NCBI GenBank assembly: GCA_948144175.1
Contig: CANXME010002486.1
Location: forward strand, 2,108,001 to 2,172,000
Direction of reading: 5' to 3'
Origin: Closterium sp. NIES-65
Taxonomy: Eukaryota > Streptophyta > Zygnematophyceae > Desmidiales > Closteriaceae
Length of the DNA: 64,000 bases
Shown here: piece by piece, positions 1 to 10,740 of the stretch
Layout of the letters: every line of letters starts with the position of its first letter
Position numbering within the stretch: the first letter of the stretch is position 1
Notes under the pieces: generated by a model
The model's input: the letters and a program-made list of their open reading frames with translations, nothing else
What the model was told of the DNA's origin: nothing
The model's database searches: none
Made by a program: the position numbers and the translations under genes

Positions 1-865
1 GAACTCTAGCAGCCTGAGCAGCACCCCCAGTCCCAGCAGATCCAGTACCACCAGCACGAGCACCTCCGGGACCAGCAGCAATAGTAGCACCTCCGGCTCC
101 AGCAGAACGGCTCCAGCGCCGGGCAAACCACTCGAGAAGCTCCTGCGGAGAGAGTAGGTCCCGCCTCGACGAAGCACTGCAAGAGACCACACGAGCAGAC
201 CCAGCACCCCCAGGCTCCGCACCCCCAGGCTCAGCACCCCCAAGCTCAGCACCCCCAAGCTCAGCACCCCCAGGCTCAGCACCCCCAAGCTCAGCACCCG
301 CAGACTCACCACCCCCAGGCTCAGCACCCCTAGACTCAGCACCCCTAGGCTCCGCACCCCCAGGCTCAGCACCTCTAGCAGCACCTGAGTCAACAGCTAC
401 CTTGACAAGCTCGACTGCGTCTACCTGGGACACACGTGACGGGGCAGGACCCTGAGGGGGGAGGGGGTCTACCGAGGGAGGACCTGGCATAAGGAGGAGC
501 GGCGGCGGGGGGAGGGGCGCAGTGCGGTAGGGGAAGAGACGGTAGTAAGGCACCGACTCATCAAAGGTGACGACCTAGGAGGACAGAACACGGCAAGAGG
601 TGGGGTGGTAAAACTGCTACCCAGGCGCGTCAAGGGGGAAGCCAAGGAAGACGCAGGGAACAGCACGGGGGGACAGCTTGTCCGCAGACAAGTCGCGGAC
701 AAACGCTCGAGATCCCCAGATCCGAAACGCAGAGGCATCGCCAACCTTCCCCGTCCACCGCAAGGTGGGGGAGGTCTCTGGCAAGGAGACTCGGGGCTGA
801 AGGTTGAGTTGATGCGCTGCATACTGAACTGCAAACGGCCACAAAAAATGGGGGGCCGCGACGCG
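1..865 (-). pseudogene. Copia pol fragment: end of integrase plus Gly/Ala/Glu/Pro linker
   Basis: On the minus strand this reads as the C-terminal part of a Ty1/copia integrase (motifs PHFLWPFAV, FVRDLSADKLS and CVFLGFP) followed by the low-complexity linker that precedes reverse transcriptase in this family. The frame shifts several times (for example around 615-630), so it is dead. It is cut by the window edge on one side and ends abruptly near 865, where plus-strand gag begins. No LTR or target duplication marks the break, so a rearrangement junction is more likely than a clean insertion. Confidence 0.85.
186..375 (-). repeat. 15-bp tandem repeat in the copia linker
   Basis: About twelve copies of a 15-bp unit (cagcacccccaggct and variants). 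On the minus strand each unit encodes a Gly-Gly-Ala-Glu-Pro-like pentapeptide. The same type of unit is present in the other copia linkers of the window, for example 26280-26490 and 3460-3660. Confidence 0.85.
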
Positions 866-3400
866 ATTCCTGCTGAGTTCTGCGCCAAGAAACCCCCCCC
901 CCATGTACATCTCTCTCTATTGTATAATCACCCGCCTCCCCGACTCCCTTCGTGTAGTCAGGGACCACTTCCTCTCAGTCTGTCCCACCACTCTCACTAT
1001 TGACCTCTTAGAGAAGGCCCTCCTAGCAGCGGAGAAGAGCATAGTCACTGTAGGAGCCTCTCGTGGTGACCCTCGCACCCCCATCTTTGAGGGGTGTTCT
1101 CCTTCCCCCCTTTTGCCCTCTCTTGCCTCTGCCGCTGCGGCCGACCTCGTTGGGCTTGAGTCGGTCGGTGCAGCGTCTGCCCCTAGCGGGAGACGCCGCT
1201 CTGGCAAGGGCAAGGAGGGCAAGGGAGCGGGTGGAGCTAGCTAGGGCGGTGGAGGTAGCGGTGGAGGCGGCGGAGGGAGTGGGGGTGGCGGTGGGAGTGG
1301 TGGCGGGGGTGGAGGTGTCGGTGGCAGCAGTGGCGGAGGAGGCAGCGGAGGCGGCGATGGTGCTAGCGGAGGCGGCGGTGGTGGCAGAGGTGGAGGAGGC
1401 GGTGGTGGAGGAGGTGGAGGTGGTCGGGGTGGCGCTTCGCAGCGGAGCAGCCCTGGTGGTGGTCAGCGCCAGCAGCAGCAGCAGCGTTCTCGGGACATCC
1501 CCCCCCTCAGCAGCTCCGTGAGTGGTACGCGCAGCGTCAGCGTGGTGGGGTTTTAGTCCATGCACCTACGTCCTTCGCTCCGGCGACCGCGCGGGTGAGC
1601 AGTGTGGGGGTGCCCACCCCACCCAGCGCTGCTTTGGCCGCCTGACGGACGCTTGGCGTCAGCAGTTCCCGGAGGCAAGTAAGATCCCCCGCTGGGGAGA
1701 GCTTTCTAGGGCAGGCGTAGCTATCTATGATCTTGACTTTGATGCTATCCTTGCTTCCATGTATGCTGTGACTATTAGTGACGAGGGTGACTGTTACCGG
1801 TGTTTCCCGCCCGACCTGGGCATTGGTACTGCTGCTCTAGGTGCTGGTGAGGCTGCTGCTCTTGGTGCCAGTGCGTCTGCGCCCTCAGGTGCTGGTGAGT
1901 CTGCGCTCTCAGGTACCACGTCGGCTTCGGCCTCCCTCACCTTCACACTTGACTCAGGGGCTTCTCACTCCTTCTTTCGAGACCGCACCACACTCACGCC
2001 GCTTGGTCGGCCGGTTGCAGTCTCCTTGGCAGACCCCTCTGGGGGTCTTGTCCTCTTTCACTTCTCCACTGTCCTCCCCTGTCTGGCTGCCCCCTCTGGC
2101 ACCTTGTCTGGTCTTTACCTCCCCTCGTTCTCTACGAACTTGGTGAGTGGTGCTGACCTGCAAGATACGGGGGTTCACCAGTTTACTCCTGCGAGTCAGC
2201 GGGTGACCCACTGCTCGGACGCTCGCACAGGCCGGCACGTGGCCATGTTTACGCGTCGGCCGGGGTCGAGCCTCTACACCCTGACCACTGGGTCTCCTCC
2301 TGTCCCTGCGTCTAGCCAGGTAGCTGCGTCGGGTCAGGTGTTTGCTGCAGCGTCCAGGTCTGGTCCTGAGTCTGCCCCCTGCTTGTGTTGCCTCCTGTCT
2401 CACGAGACTCTCCTGTGGCACCACCGTCTTGGTCACCCCTCCCTGCCTAGTCTCCGAGGCATGGCTTCCCATGTCCTTGTCTCTGGTCTCCCCCGGTCCC
2501 TCCCTCCCCTTCCTCCAGGGCCTGGTCCTTCCTGTGTTCCCTGTGTTCCCTGTGTCGAGGGGCGGCTCCGGGCTGCACCTCACTCCTCTCAGTTTCCCCC
2601 GACAGAGGCCCCGCTGCAGACGCTTCACATGGACGGTTGGGGTCCGGCCCGCATCCGTGGACAGGGTCACGAGCGCTTCTTCCTGCTGGTGGTTGACGGC
2701 TACTCGCGTTACACCTCAGTCTTCCCCTTGCGCAGCAAGGGTGATGTCAGTGAGGTGTTGATCGACTGGATCCGCGCAGCTCGTCTCTAGCTCAGGAGGA
2801 GCTTCGGCTCGGACTTTCCTAATCTGCGTCTGCACTCTGACCGAGGCGGAGAGTTCTCCTCTGGCCTTCTGCGAGCCTACTGCCGTACGCGAGGCATCCG
2901 CCAGACCTTTACGCTTCCGGACTCTCCACAGTTAAATGGGATTGCTGAGCGCCGCATTGGAATGGTCATGGACGTCGCTCGTACGTCTATGATGCATGCG
3001 GCTGCCCCCCATTTTCTGTGGCCGTTTGCGGTTCGGTACACGGCGCATCAGATCAACCTTCACCCCAGGGTCTCCATGCCGGAGACTTCCCCAGCTCTGC
3101 TGTGGATCGGGAAGGTAGGCGATGCGTCTGCGTTCCGTGTCTGGGGATCTCGGGCGTTTGTCCGCGACTTGTCTGCGGACAAGCTGTCCCCTCGTGCTGC
3201 TCCTTGTGTCTTCCTTGGCTTCCCCCCAAACGCGCCAGGGTGGCAGTTCTACCACCCCTCCTCTCGTCGTGTTCTGTCCTCCCAGGACGTCACGTTTGAC
3301 GAGTCGGTCCCCTACTACCGTCTCTTCCCCTACCGCACTCCTTCCCTCCCCCCGCCGCCGCACTTCCTTGTGCCAGGTCCCCCCCAGGTAGACCCCCTCC
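866..3400 (+). pseudogene. Copia B gag (C-terminal), protease and integrase
   Basis: The Gag tail (motif LPDSLRVVRDHF near 935) runs into a Gly-rich stretch (1235-1440) and a zinc-knuckle-like motif at about 1556-1637, with spacing C-x13-C-x3-H-x4-C instead of the usual C-x2-C-x4-H-x4-C. The protease active site is LDSGASHS at about 1950. Integrase shows the zinc-binding WHHRLGH...CVPC module (2415-2560), the first catalytic Asp in LHMDGWGP, the second in LHSDRGGEF and the Glu in NGIAERRIG. A TAG at 2788-2790 interrupts integrase between the first and second catalytic residues where relatives have Gln or Lys. The gag frame is disturbed by an extra C near 893-901. Confidence 0.85.
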
Positions 3401-4640
3401 CCCCTCAGGGTCCTGCCCCTTCAGGTGTGTCCGAGGTAGACGCAGTCGAGCCGATCGAGGTTGCGGGTGCTGACTCTGGGGGTGCTGCGCGAGTGGGTGC
3501 TGAGCCTGGGGGTACTGAGACTGGGGGTGCTGAGCCTGCGGGTCCTTCGTCTGGGGGTGCTGCGTCTGGAGCTGCTGAGCCTGGGGGTGCTGCGTCTGGA
3601 GCTGTTGCGCCTGGGGGTACTGAGTCTGGAGCTGCTGAGCCTGGGGGTGCGGAGCCCGCGGCCGCTGGACCTGCTCGTGTGGCAGTGCTGGGCCTGGTGG
3701 TTCTGCGGGTGCTTCGTCTCGGCTGGAGCCACTCTCTCCACATGAGCTGCGCGAGTGGTTTGCCCGGCGCTGGAGGCGTACTGCTGGGGCTGGTTTTTCT
3801 TCGGCTGCTGGGGGTGCTGGTGCCCCCGGTCTCGGAGGTGCTAGCCCTCAGAGTGCTGGAGCTGCTGGGCCTGCGAGTTCGACTGGAGTGGGAGCTGCTG
3901 AGGGTGTTGGCGTTGAGGCTACTGCTGTCAGTCCTAGCGGCGGTCCTGCTGCGGGTGCTGTGGGTGCTGCTGGAGGTACTGGAGCTGGAGGTGCTGTTGG
4001 CGCTGGTGCTCCCACTGGGGGTGCTGGTGCTGTCCCTGCTGTGTCTGGAGTCGCCGCGCGGCCTCGGCCGTACTTTGCTCCGCTTCTTCAGCAGGTTCTT
4101 GGTCTTCCTCCTCCCTTAGAGTGTCCACCGCCTGTCCAGTCACAGTCACAGTTACTGCCGGCCTACCCACTGCCTGCTACTTCTCCCTACACTGGTCCTA
4201 CTAGAGGTCTTGCTGAGCGTCGTGAGCCTGCGTCTCGTCCTGCGTCGCCTGTTCGTGCTGCTCGCGCTAGTGGTTGCGGTTCGTGTCAGCGTCCTCCTCC
4301 TGTCCCTAGCACGCACCGGATGTCTCTGCGTCCGTCCACTGCTCCTCTGCGTGCCCCTTTGCCTTCTCCTCCTGAGTCCTCTCTTTTTTCCCTTGCCGAC
4401 CTCGAGTCGGACTCTCTTCGTGCTGCCAGTCCTACTGTCACGCGTCTCCTTGCTACTGTCGTCACTGACCCCTCTTTTGAGTCCACTGCTGCGTCTGCTC
4501 TTGTTGCTGAGCTCGTCGACTTTGCTGCCCGCTGTCGTCTAGACTACGCTGCTAGTCTCGTTGCTGAGTCTGCGTCTGTCTCTCCTCCGTCCGTTGGGGA
4601 TGAGTGTGCTCTTGGCACGGACGTCCTTGAGGACAGGTAG
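3400..4640 (+). pseudogene. Copia B Gly/Ala/Glu/Pro linker region
   Basis: Low-complexity coding sequence between integrase and reverse transcriptase, rich in Gly-Ala-Glu-Pro pentapeptides (3460-3660) and then Gly/Ala/Thr. The reading frame changes near 3680; from 3888 onward the frame is shared with reverse transcriptase. The less repetitive end carries the conserved ARPRPYFAPLLQQVLG and SYAEAVEG-flanking parts seen in the other copies of this window. Confidence 0.75.
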
Positions 4641-6305
4641 GACGAGTTCCAATGTGTGGCTGCTGCTTCACCTCATCTCGTGTCCGTACTGCTTACCCCT
4701 GAGGGAGAACCGGATGCACTTGACATCCCGACTCCACGCTCTTACGCGGAGGCCGTAGAGGGTCCCTACTCCTCTCAGTGGCAGGCAGCTATGGATGCAG
4801 AGATGGCTTCCTGGAAGTCCACAGGCACCTACGTTGACGCGGTTCCCCCACCTGGGGTGAACATCGTCAGTGGCATGTGGATCTTCAGGGTGAAGCGGCC
4901 GCCGGGCTCTCCGCCTGTCTTCAAGGCGCGGTACGTCGCTCGTGGCTTCAGTCAGCGGCAGGGAGTTGACTACTTTCAGACCTTCTCTCCCACCCTGAAG
5001 ATGACCACTCTTCGGTTACTGCTGCACATAGCTGCTCACCACGACTACGAGCTGCACTCTCTTGACTTCAGCACTGCTCTCTTGTAGGGTAGCCTTCACG
5101 AGGAGATCTGGCTACGCCGCCCACCTGGCTTCACTAGGTCTTTTCCTCTTGGCACCCAGTGGAGCCTTAGGCGGCCAGTCTACGGTCTTCGCTAGGCACC
5201 GCGTGAGTGGCACCACACACTGAGGACTACACTTGCGGCTCTTGGGTTTGCTCCCTCTACTGCCGACCTTTCGCTGTTTCTGCGCATCGCAAGTTCTTTG
5301 CCGCCGTTCTACATCCTCGTGTACGTCGACGACTTGGTCTTTGCCACAGCTGACACTGCTGGACTCGCGCACGTGAAGTCCGAGCTGCAAAAGAGACACA
5401 CGTGCACAAACCTAGGTGAACTGCGCAGCTACCTTGGCTTGCAGATCACCCGGGACAGAGCACGCTGCACCATTACCCTGACTCAGTCACACATGGTGCA
5501 GCAGGTCCTTCAGCGCTTCGGCTTCACGTACTCCTCGCCTCAGGCCACTCCTCTGCCTACTCCCCACTCGCTCTCAGCTCTGCCTTTGGATGAGTCCGTA
5601 GAGTCGAGTGGCCCGTACCTAGAGCTTGTTGGCTTCCTCATGTACCTGATGACCTGCACACGACCTGACCTTGCATACCCTCTTAGCATTCTTGCACGCT
5701 ATGTTGCTCCTGGGAGACACAGACTAGAGCACATGGCTGCAGCAAAGAGGGTGTTGCGCTACTTGTGCAGTACGTTGGGCATGGGGCTTGTGCTTGGAGG
5801 GCAGAGTCCAATCGTCCTCACTGGGCACGCGGACGCTTCTTGGGCTGACGACCAAGCTACACAGCGGTCGTCACAGGGTTACACCTTCAGCCTTGGTTCC
5901 GGCTCTGTTTCGTGGCGGGCTACTTGCTCGTCTTCTGTTCTCGGCTCTAGTTGTGAGGCCGAGATCTACGCCGGGGCCATGGCTACATAGGAGCTTCGCT
6001 GGCTCACCTACCTGCTGACCGACCTTGGAGAGCCGCCTCGTTCTCCTCCAGTCCTGTACGTAGACAACAAAGCCATGCTGGCCTTGCTTAGAGAGTAGAG
6101 ACTAGAGCACAGAACAAAGCACATTGCTCTTCGCTACTTCCTTGCTCGTGAGCTACAGCAGCGTGGTCAGTTGCGGCTTGCGTACGTGGCCTCTGAGGCC
6201 AACACTGCTGATATCTTCACCAAGGCACTTGCGCCTTGTGATCATCAGCGCTTCTGCACCCAGCTGGGTCTTGTACCTGTCTTGCCTCACTTGCTCACCT
6301 CTTGA
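4641..6305 (+). pseudogene. Copia B reverse transcriptase and RNase H
   Basis: Reverse transcriptase begins with the copia signature around WQAAMDAEMASW (4770) and carries the catalytic YVDD box at about 5320. RNase H follows with the GHADASWAD motif (5825) and the terminal ANTADIFTKAL block (6205). The frame is open to a TGA at 6303-6305 apart from TAG codons at 4638, 5085, 5193, 5988 and 6096, all at sites where sister copies have Gln. No indel is seen from 3888 to the end, so loss of function is by point change only. Confidence 0.9.
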
Positions 6306-6515
6306 CCTTGCTTGTACTGTTAAATATATATATACCTGCTCTTGCTTGTCTAGCCTTATATATATATGTGCTCCTGCATGTGAACTGGCCTTGTGGCCTT
6401 GAACTTGTGCTCGGAATGTGTGGTGACTTTGTGATCCACCCTGAGCTTGCTTTGCTTTGCTTTGGTTGACTGGTCTTGTGACCCCTTGTTCTCCCCCACT
6501 TTGACTATGGGGGTG
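6306..6515 (+). other. Copia B 3' UTR and polypurine tract
   Basis: Non-coding 3' region with AT microsatellite stretches (6330-6365), then a block at 6404-6446 that is conserved in all seven copia 3' ends of this window, then the polypurine tract tatgggggtg directly before the LTR. Confidence 0.8.
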
Positions 6516-6646
6516 TGTCAGAACATATAGCTTGTGCTCATTGTGTAGGCCATAGTGGGGTAGCCCATAAGGGGTACAACCCAATTAGGGTTAGTAATTG
6601 TACTCAGTTCATTCATAGTTCATTCATTCTCGTTTCAATCTTCTCA
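6516..6646 (+). repeat. Copia B 3' LTR (131 bp)
   Basis: Starts TGTCAGAAC directly after the polypurine tract and ends TTCTCA, giving TG...CA termini. It is clearly related to the LTRs at 23288-23414, 29019-29145 and 33099-33230. LTRs of 110-140 bp are very short for copia but are consistent across this window. Confidence 0.88.
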
Positions 6647-6748
6647 CCTGCTGCTGCCGATGTTGTCTCTGCTGCTGCCGATGTTGTCTCTGTTGCTGCC
6701 AATGTTGTCTTTGCTGCTGCCGATGTTGTCTCTGCTGCTGCCGATTGA
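6643..6748. repeat. 21-bp minisatellite, five copies
   Basis: Unit ctgctgctgccgatgttgtct with small changes, lying between the 3' LTR of copia B and the small LTR element. Nothing coding is supported here; the open frames are a by-product of the 21-bp period. Confidence 0.8.
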
Positions 6749-6820
6749 ATGGTTGCTAATGCTCTTGTTCGTTCTGTTTCAGGTATGGTGTGTGAATACC
6801 AGAATCCTCCAAGAATGAAG

Positions 6821-6949
6821 TCTCAGAATGTTATCTTATGCTCTAGCCTGTAGTGGGGTGCTCTATAGCAAGTACAACCCTTTCTAAGGTTTCCTATTTG
6901 TATCCCCATTCTTGCTAGTGCAGTCCTCTTCTTTCTTCTAAATTTCACA
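6821..6949 (+). repeat. Left LTR of the small element
   Basis: 129 bp, nearly identical to 8228-8355 apart from a few changes in the middle and a G to C change at the second base. Ends in TTTCACA. Confidence 0.85.
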
Positions 6950-6964
6950 TGCAATCAGAGTAGG
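6950..6964 (+). other. Primer binding site (initiator tRNA-Met type)
   Basis: TGCAATCAGAGTAGG immediately follows the left LTR. It resembles the common plant copia primer site TGGTATCAGAGC, complementary to the 3' end of initiator tRNA-Met, with changes at bases 3 and 4. Confidence 0.65.
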
Positions 6965-6989
6965 TCGATCCCCTTGGATCGATCCTGTG

Positions 6990-7560
6990 GGTGGACTTAC
7001 CACCTCGTTGCTTCCGCTGCAACTCCTACTGCTATTGCTATCACTACTCTCTGTGCCGCACGCCCCGTGGCGTGCGGCAGTTTTTCATCCCGCCGTGCGC
7101 CCTGAGGCGCGCGGCGGTTTTCTACCCGCTGTGCGCCCCGAGGCGCGCGGCGGTTCTCTTCCAGCCGTGCGCCCCGAGGTGCGCGGTGGGTTACTGCCCC
7201 GTCACGCCGCGCACCGCTCCCGAGAGGCGCTGCTACGGGCGACGGGGACCTCCGCGTCGCCCCCCGTCGCCCGTCGTGGCCTGCGCGCGGCTCGTACAGC
7301 TTGCGCGCGGCACGTTCGGGCCGTGCCAGACCTGTCCGCGGCCCGTACGGGCCGTGCCAGGCCTACGCGCGACCCGTACGGGCGGCGCCAGGCCCGCGCG
7401 CGGCTCGGGCCGCCTGCGCGCGGCTCGGGCGACCCTACCTGCGGCCCTGGCCCCGGCCCCGCTGCCCTACCTGCGGCCCCGTCGTCCCATCGCCCTACCT
7501 ACGGCCCGGCTCCGTCGCCCTACCTATGGCACCGCCCCCCCCCAGTGCTTCTACTTGCGT
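6990..7560 (+). repeat. GC-rich imperfect repeat leader of the small element
   Basis: Repeated units built around gcgccccgaggcgcgcggcgg (7085-7190), then C/G-rich degenerate repeats to about 7560. Long open frames exist on this strand but have no recognisable domain. It occupies the place where gag would start in a full copia and parallels the GC-rich leaders at 27960-28910, 35717-36166 and 43310-44080. Confidence 0.65.
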
Positions 7561-8227
7561 CCCACCCCTCCTACTCCCCATTCTCCTGAATTAGGGTTTG
7601 GGGGTGAGGGGTATGGGGGTGACTTCACTCTGTACTGTTCCTTGCTCCTCCTCCTCCTCCGTCTCCTTGTGCTGCAGTTGCCGCTGAGGGGGGGTGGACG
7701 TGTTGGAGCCGGTGGAGTGGTACTAAGGGGGGGTGAAGGGGGAGTGGAGCTAGCGGTGTAGCAGCGGGTGTGTGCCAGGGGGGAGTGGGATAGTTTGGGG
7801 AAGCTGAATGGAGGTTGCCGTCGTGTCGCCAGCAGCACCTGTATTCCGGGGACTTCGTCCGGTAGCCCAGTCGTAGCCAGCTGTGCCAGCCGCCCGTGGG
7901 TCCGTTGCTCGTCTGCCGCTACTTTAGCCGCGGAGCCAGTTACTCCAGTATTCCGGAGCGTTGTTCCGGTAGCCGCTGTGCCAGTGTGCCTCCTGTTGCC
8001 CGTGTGTCTGCAGCTTCATCCGTCGCCTCCTATCTCCTCTCCTCTCACTCTCTCTCCTCCTCCTCACTTGCCCGTTGTGACTACCACTAGCTTTGCTCAT
8101 AATTGTTAACTTTAAACTATTGCTTCTTGAACTTGTGCTCAGAATGTGTGGTGACATTGTGATCCACCCTGAGCTTGTACTGCTTTGCTTGCTCTGCTGA
8201 TTACACCCCACTTTGGCTATGGGGGTG

Positions 8228-8355
8228 TGTCAGAATGTTATCTTATGCTCTAGCCTGTAGTGGGGTGCTCTATAGCGAGTACAATCCTTCTAGAAATTCC
8301 TATTTGTATCCCCATTCTTGCTAGTGCAGTCCTCTTCTTTCTTCTAAATTTCACA
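8228..8355 (+). repeat. Right LTR of the small element
   Basis: 128 bp, begins TGTCAGAATG right after a tatgggggtg polypurine tract and ends TTTCACA. Followed by the duplicated target TGAAG. Confidence 0.88.
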
Positions 8356-10274
8356 TGAAGTCGGGGTCGAGATCTGGCGGGTGTGTCCAGGAGGTGAAAT
8401 TGACGATGGCGTGGCTGTCGGCGGTGCCTTGATCTGGAACGAAGTCAAGGACGAAGACGTTGTTCTTCAAGACCGCCTTGCCGATGTAGAGTCCTCCTCT
8501 CCCGTGGTATAGTTTGAATTCTTGGGTGGTGCTATCTGCTTCGAGATGAATTCCTTTCGCCATCAGTTGACTGACGCTGCGTAAGTTGTAGCCGAGTCCT
8601 TCTGTAATTAGATCCCTTGACATTGGCATGATGACGTTGGTTTCTCGTGACTGAAGTTGTAATACCCCTTGTCGCCGTGTGCGCAGGTTCTGTTTGTTGG
8701 CGACGGTGATGACAAATTCGCATTGCAGTTGGTGTTCTCGTTGAACAAAACGCCCGAGGAGCACATGCGTTGCCCACAGCAACTGTCCAAGAACCAGGTG
8801 TCTTTCCCGGACGGCTCGCTCTGAGTGATGGCTGCGTACGTCGGGTTGGGCTCCAGTGATTCGCGGCGCGGAGTCCTTTCGTCGAGTTGTTCTTCTGGTG
8901 AGTAGTGTGGTGGTAATCCGGTGATGCAGGAATCCGTTGTTCTTGCCATGCAGCTTACGATGTTTCTTGCGCCTTGTGCAGGTTCTGTCTTTGATGTCGT
9001 TGAAGATTGTGCTTGATTAGCAGGATGTGCCTGTGTAGAAGCAACTTGACTGCTTGAGGGCCGTAGTTGTCGTTGCGGTGGCGTTGACTGCTGCTGGTTT
9101 GAGCAGTGTGTACGCAGGTGCCCTGACGTCTTGCAGAGATGGCAGAACAGTGGTGCATACTGTTGAGCTTGAGGTTTGTTCTGTCGATTGTTGTTGTTGT
9201 TGTTGTTGTAGCGCCGTTGAGTGTGAAACGTGAACTCTGGTACTGACGCCCTTTTCTTGTGTCGTTCTTCGTGTAGGTCCATGTCTTGCTGTTCAGCGTG
9301 AATGTCGGCGCAGAAGGCTGCTTCGGAAATCTTCCCGTGGGCTCGGAGAATGGCTCGCGTCGAGCGCCAATGAGGCCCGAGACCAGTGATGACGACTATG
9401 ACAAAGGCTTCTTCTGATATCGATCATCCACATCGAAGGAGTCTGTCGCCCAGTCCGCGACAGCAACTGATATATGCCATCCCTTTTTCGCAGGGTTTCA
9501 TTTCCACTGTTGTCTGTTGTGCCATGAGCCGACTCTGATTGACGTTGTCTATTGCTTGATACAGGTTCTTCAGGTGGTTGTACGCGAGCTCGGAGGAGTT
9601 GCCGTATCCACGATAAGACCGAATATTCTGCTGCTCGTTCGGTGTGATGTTGCATAGAAGAATCGTATATGCCATTAGTGATTGATACGTGTATTGTTGC
9701 TTGTCGTACTGTGTCCCGTGTGTTGGATATGGCAGGGACCCATCGAAGAATCCGAGAATCTGCGTGCCTTACATCATCAGCTCAAACTCGAATACCAGGT
9801 ATAGAAATCCTTTCCGTCGAAAGGCGTCGATGTTTGCAGTTTCAAGACGTGCGCAAACTACGATTGAACTTGAAATGCATCCAGTGTCTTCTCTTGTCCA
9901 AGTGGGGGCTGTGGGTGCGGCATGAAGCTGATGGAGCCGCGTTGAGGCTCGTACGGAAAAAAGGTGGGTTGCTGCTGGTTTCCGCGCGCATAGGATGAAC
10001 CATCGAAGCTCATGGGCGTGACATCGTTGTTGTTGTTGTTGGTTGACTGCGCAGGTGCCGTTTGCTGATGTTGTTCGTAGAAGGACATGAAGGAGAAGAA
10101 CTTCTCCATCGTGCTTGGATCGAAGCCTGTTGCTTGGCTCGTAGGTGTTTCTGTAGACTCAGCAGCTGGTCTTGTCGCAGTGCCTCCTTCTGTCTGTAGG
10201 CCAGAGGATGGAGGTGGAGTAGGAGTAGTACCGGGAGAGTCGTTAGAGGAGCTTCTCTCCTTCTGTGTTGCCAT
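8356..10274 (-). pseudogene. Copia H gag and protease, frameshifted
   Basis: Gag begins MATQKERSSS at 10274 with a Pro/Thr/Gln-rich N-terminus. After several frame changes (near 9858, 9424-9655 and 9290) a canonical zinc knuckle CHLCKTSGHLRTHC appears at about 9125-9165. The protease motif is WFLDSCC at about 8785, where the usual Asp-Ser-Gly is altered to Asp-Ser-Cys. The pre-integrase segment (YHGRGGLYIGKAVLK) follows to about 8360. Multiple frame breaks and the altered protease site mark it as inactive. Confidence 0.78.
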
Positions 10275-10323
10275 ATCTTCTGATGTTGTAGGAGTTTAAA
10301 CGAAGTGGAGTTTTGCCTTATCT

Positions 10324-10335
10324 GCTCTCATACCA
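10324..10335 (-). other. Primer binding site of copia H
   Basis: TGGTATGAGAGC on the minus strand, one base from the consensus initiator tRNA-Met site, directly next to the LTR end. Confidence 0.75.
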
Positions 10336-10740
10336 TGTTGGGCTGAGAAAAGTCCTTAGGATCTTTCAAGGCTAAGACTCCTGTAGGGTGTTGTATTGTG
10401 GAAGCGTTTTGATAACGAGGGTTGAACCACCTTGCGCTAGTATGTGAGGGCAAGATAGATTGATTAAAACAAGGAGATACAAGGTTTTATAAGAGTACAA
10501 GGAATATGAAAAGATGCAGCTTAATAGCCGTTTAACTGTTGCTGTTGCGGTTCGATACAATGACGACTCGGGCAACTACTCAATACCGAGTCAGTTGTGT
10601 GTCCTTGCTGTCGCGCTGTACTTGTCGAGTCAAAGGTCGCTGACCTTTGACCTTCGCGTAACCTCCGGCTGTTACTTTTCGGTCAACCTCCTCGGTTGAC
10701 TCGCCGTTGCTGCGCTGTAATCCGCCTCGTTTGTAGTATG
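10336..10740 (-). repeat. Probable 5' LTR of copia H, outer boundary unresolved
   Basis: Sequence outside the primer site begins tgttggg on the plus strand, i.e. the LTR ends CCCAACA on the minus strand. The other LTR edge could not be fixed because no second LTR of this family is present; 10740 is a rough limit. Confidence 0.45.

Larger units (their letters stand above)
866..6646 (+). mobile_element. Ty1/copia retrotransposon B, 5'-truncated, 3' LTR present
   Basis: A copia element reading gag (C-terminal part), protease, integrase, linker, reverse transcriptase, RNase H, 3' UTR, polypurine tract, 3' LTR. The 5' LTR, primer binding site, leader and first part of gag are missing; sequence starts inside gag at about 866. 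The coding part has six premature TAG codons and a frame change near 3680, so the copy is not autonomous. Integrase precedes reverse transcriptase, the order that defines Ty1/copia rather than Ty3/gypsy. Confidence 0.92.
6821..8355 (+). mobile_element. Small non-autonomous LTR element (TRIM/LARD-like)
   Basis: Two LTRs (6821-6949 and 8228-8355) flank 1.28 kb with no Gag or Pol similarity. A primer binding site follows the left LTR and a polypurine tract precedes the right one. A 5-bp duplication TGAAG sits at 6816-6820 and 8356-8360, so this is a real insertion. The first LTR has TC instead of TG at its tip. The interior is a GC-rich imperfect repeat (6990-7560). The 3' end shares the block at 8132-8174 with autonomous copia elements, suggesting their enzymes moved it. 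It sits inside copia family H. Confidence 0.85.
8356..10335 (-). mobile_element. Copia retrotransposon H (second family), 3'-truncated
   Basis: A minus-strand copia of a family different from B, C, E and X. Its primer binding site lies at 10324-10335, Gag starts at 10274, and recognisable coding ends inside the region after protease, where the small LTR element is inserted. No integrase, reverse transcriptase or 3' LTR of this family is found in the window. It is less GC-rich and its Gag is Gln/Asn-rich. Confidence 0.8.

Noticed and set aside
866..6305. Alternative genetic code with TAG read as Gln
   Set aside because: Host exons (coiled-coil gene, 34 LRR exons, hAT exons) contain no in-frame TAG, gypsy gag ends at TAG inside a frameshift signal, and other lesions are CGA to TGA. 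Methylated-C decay explains the pattern better, though it is kept as an alternative to test.
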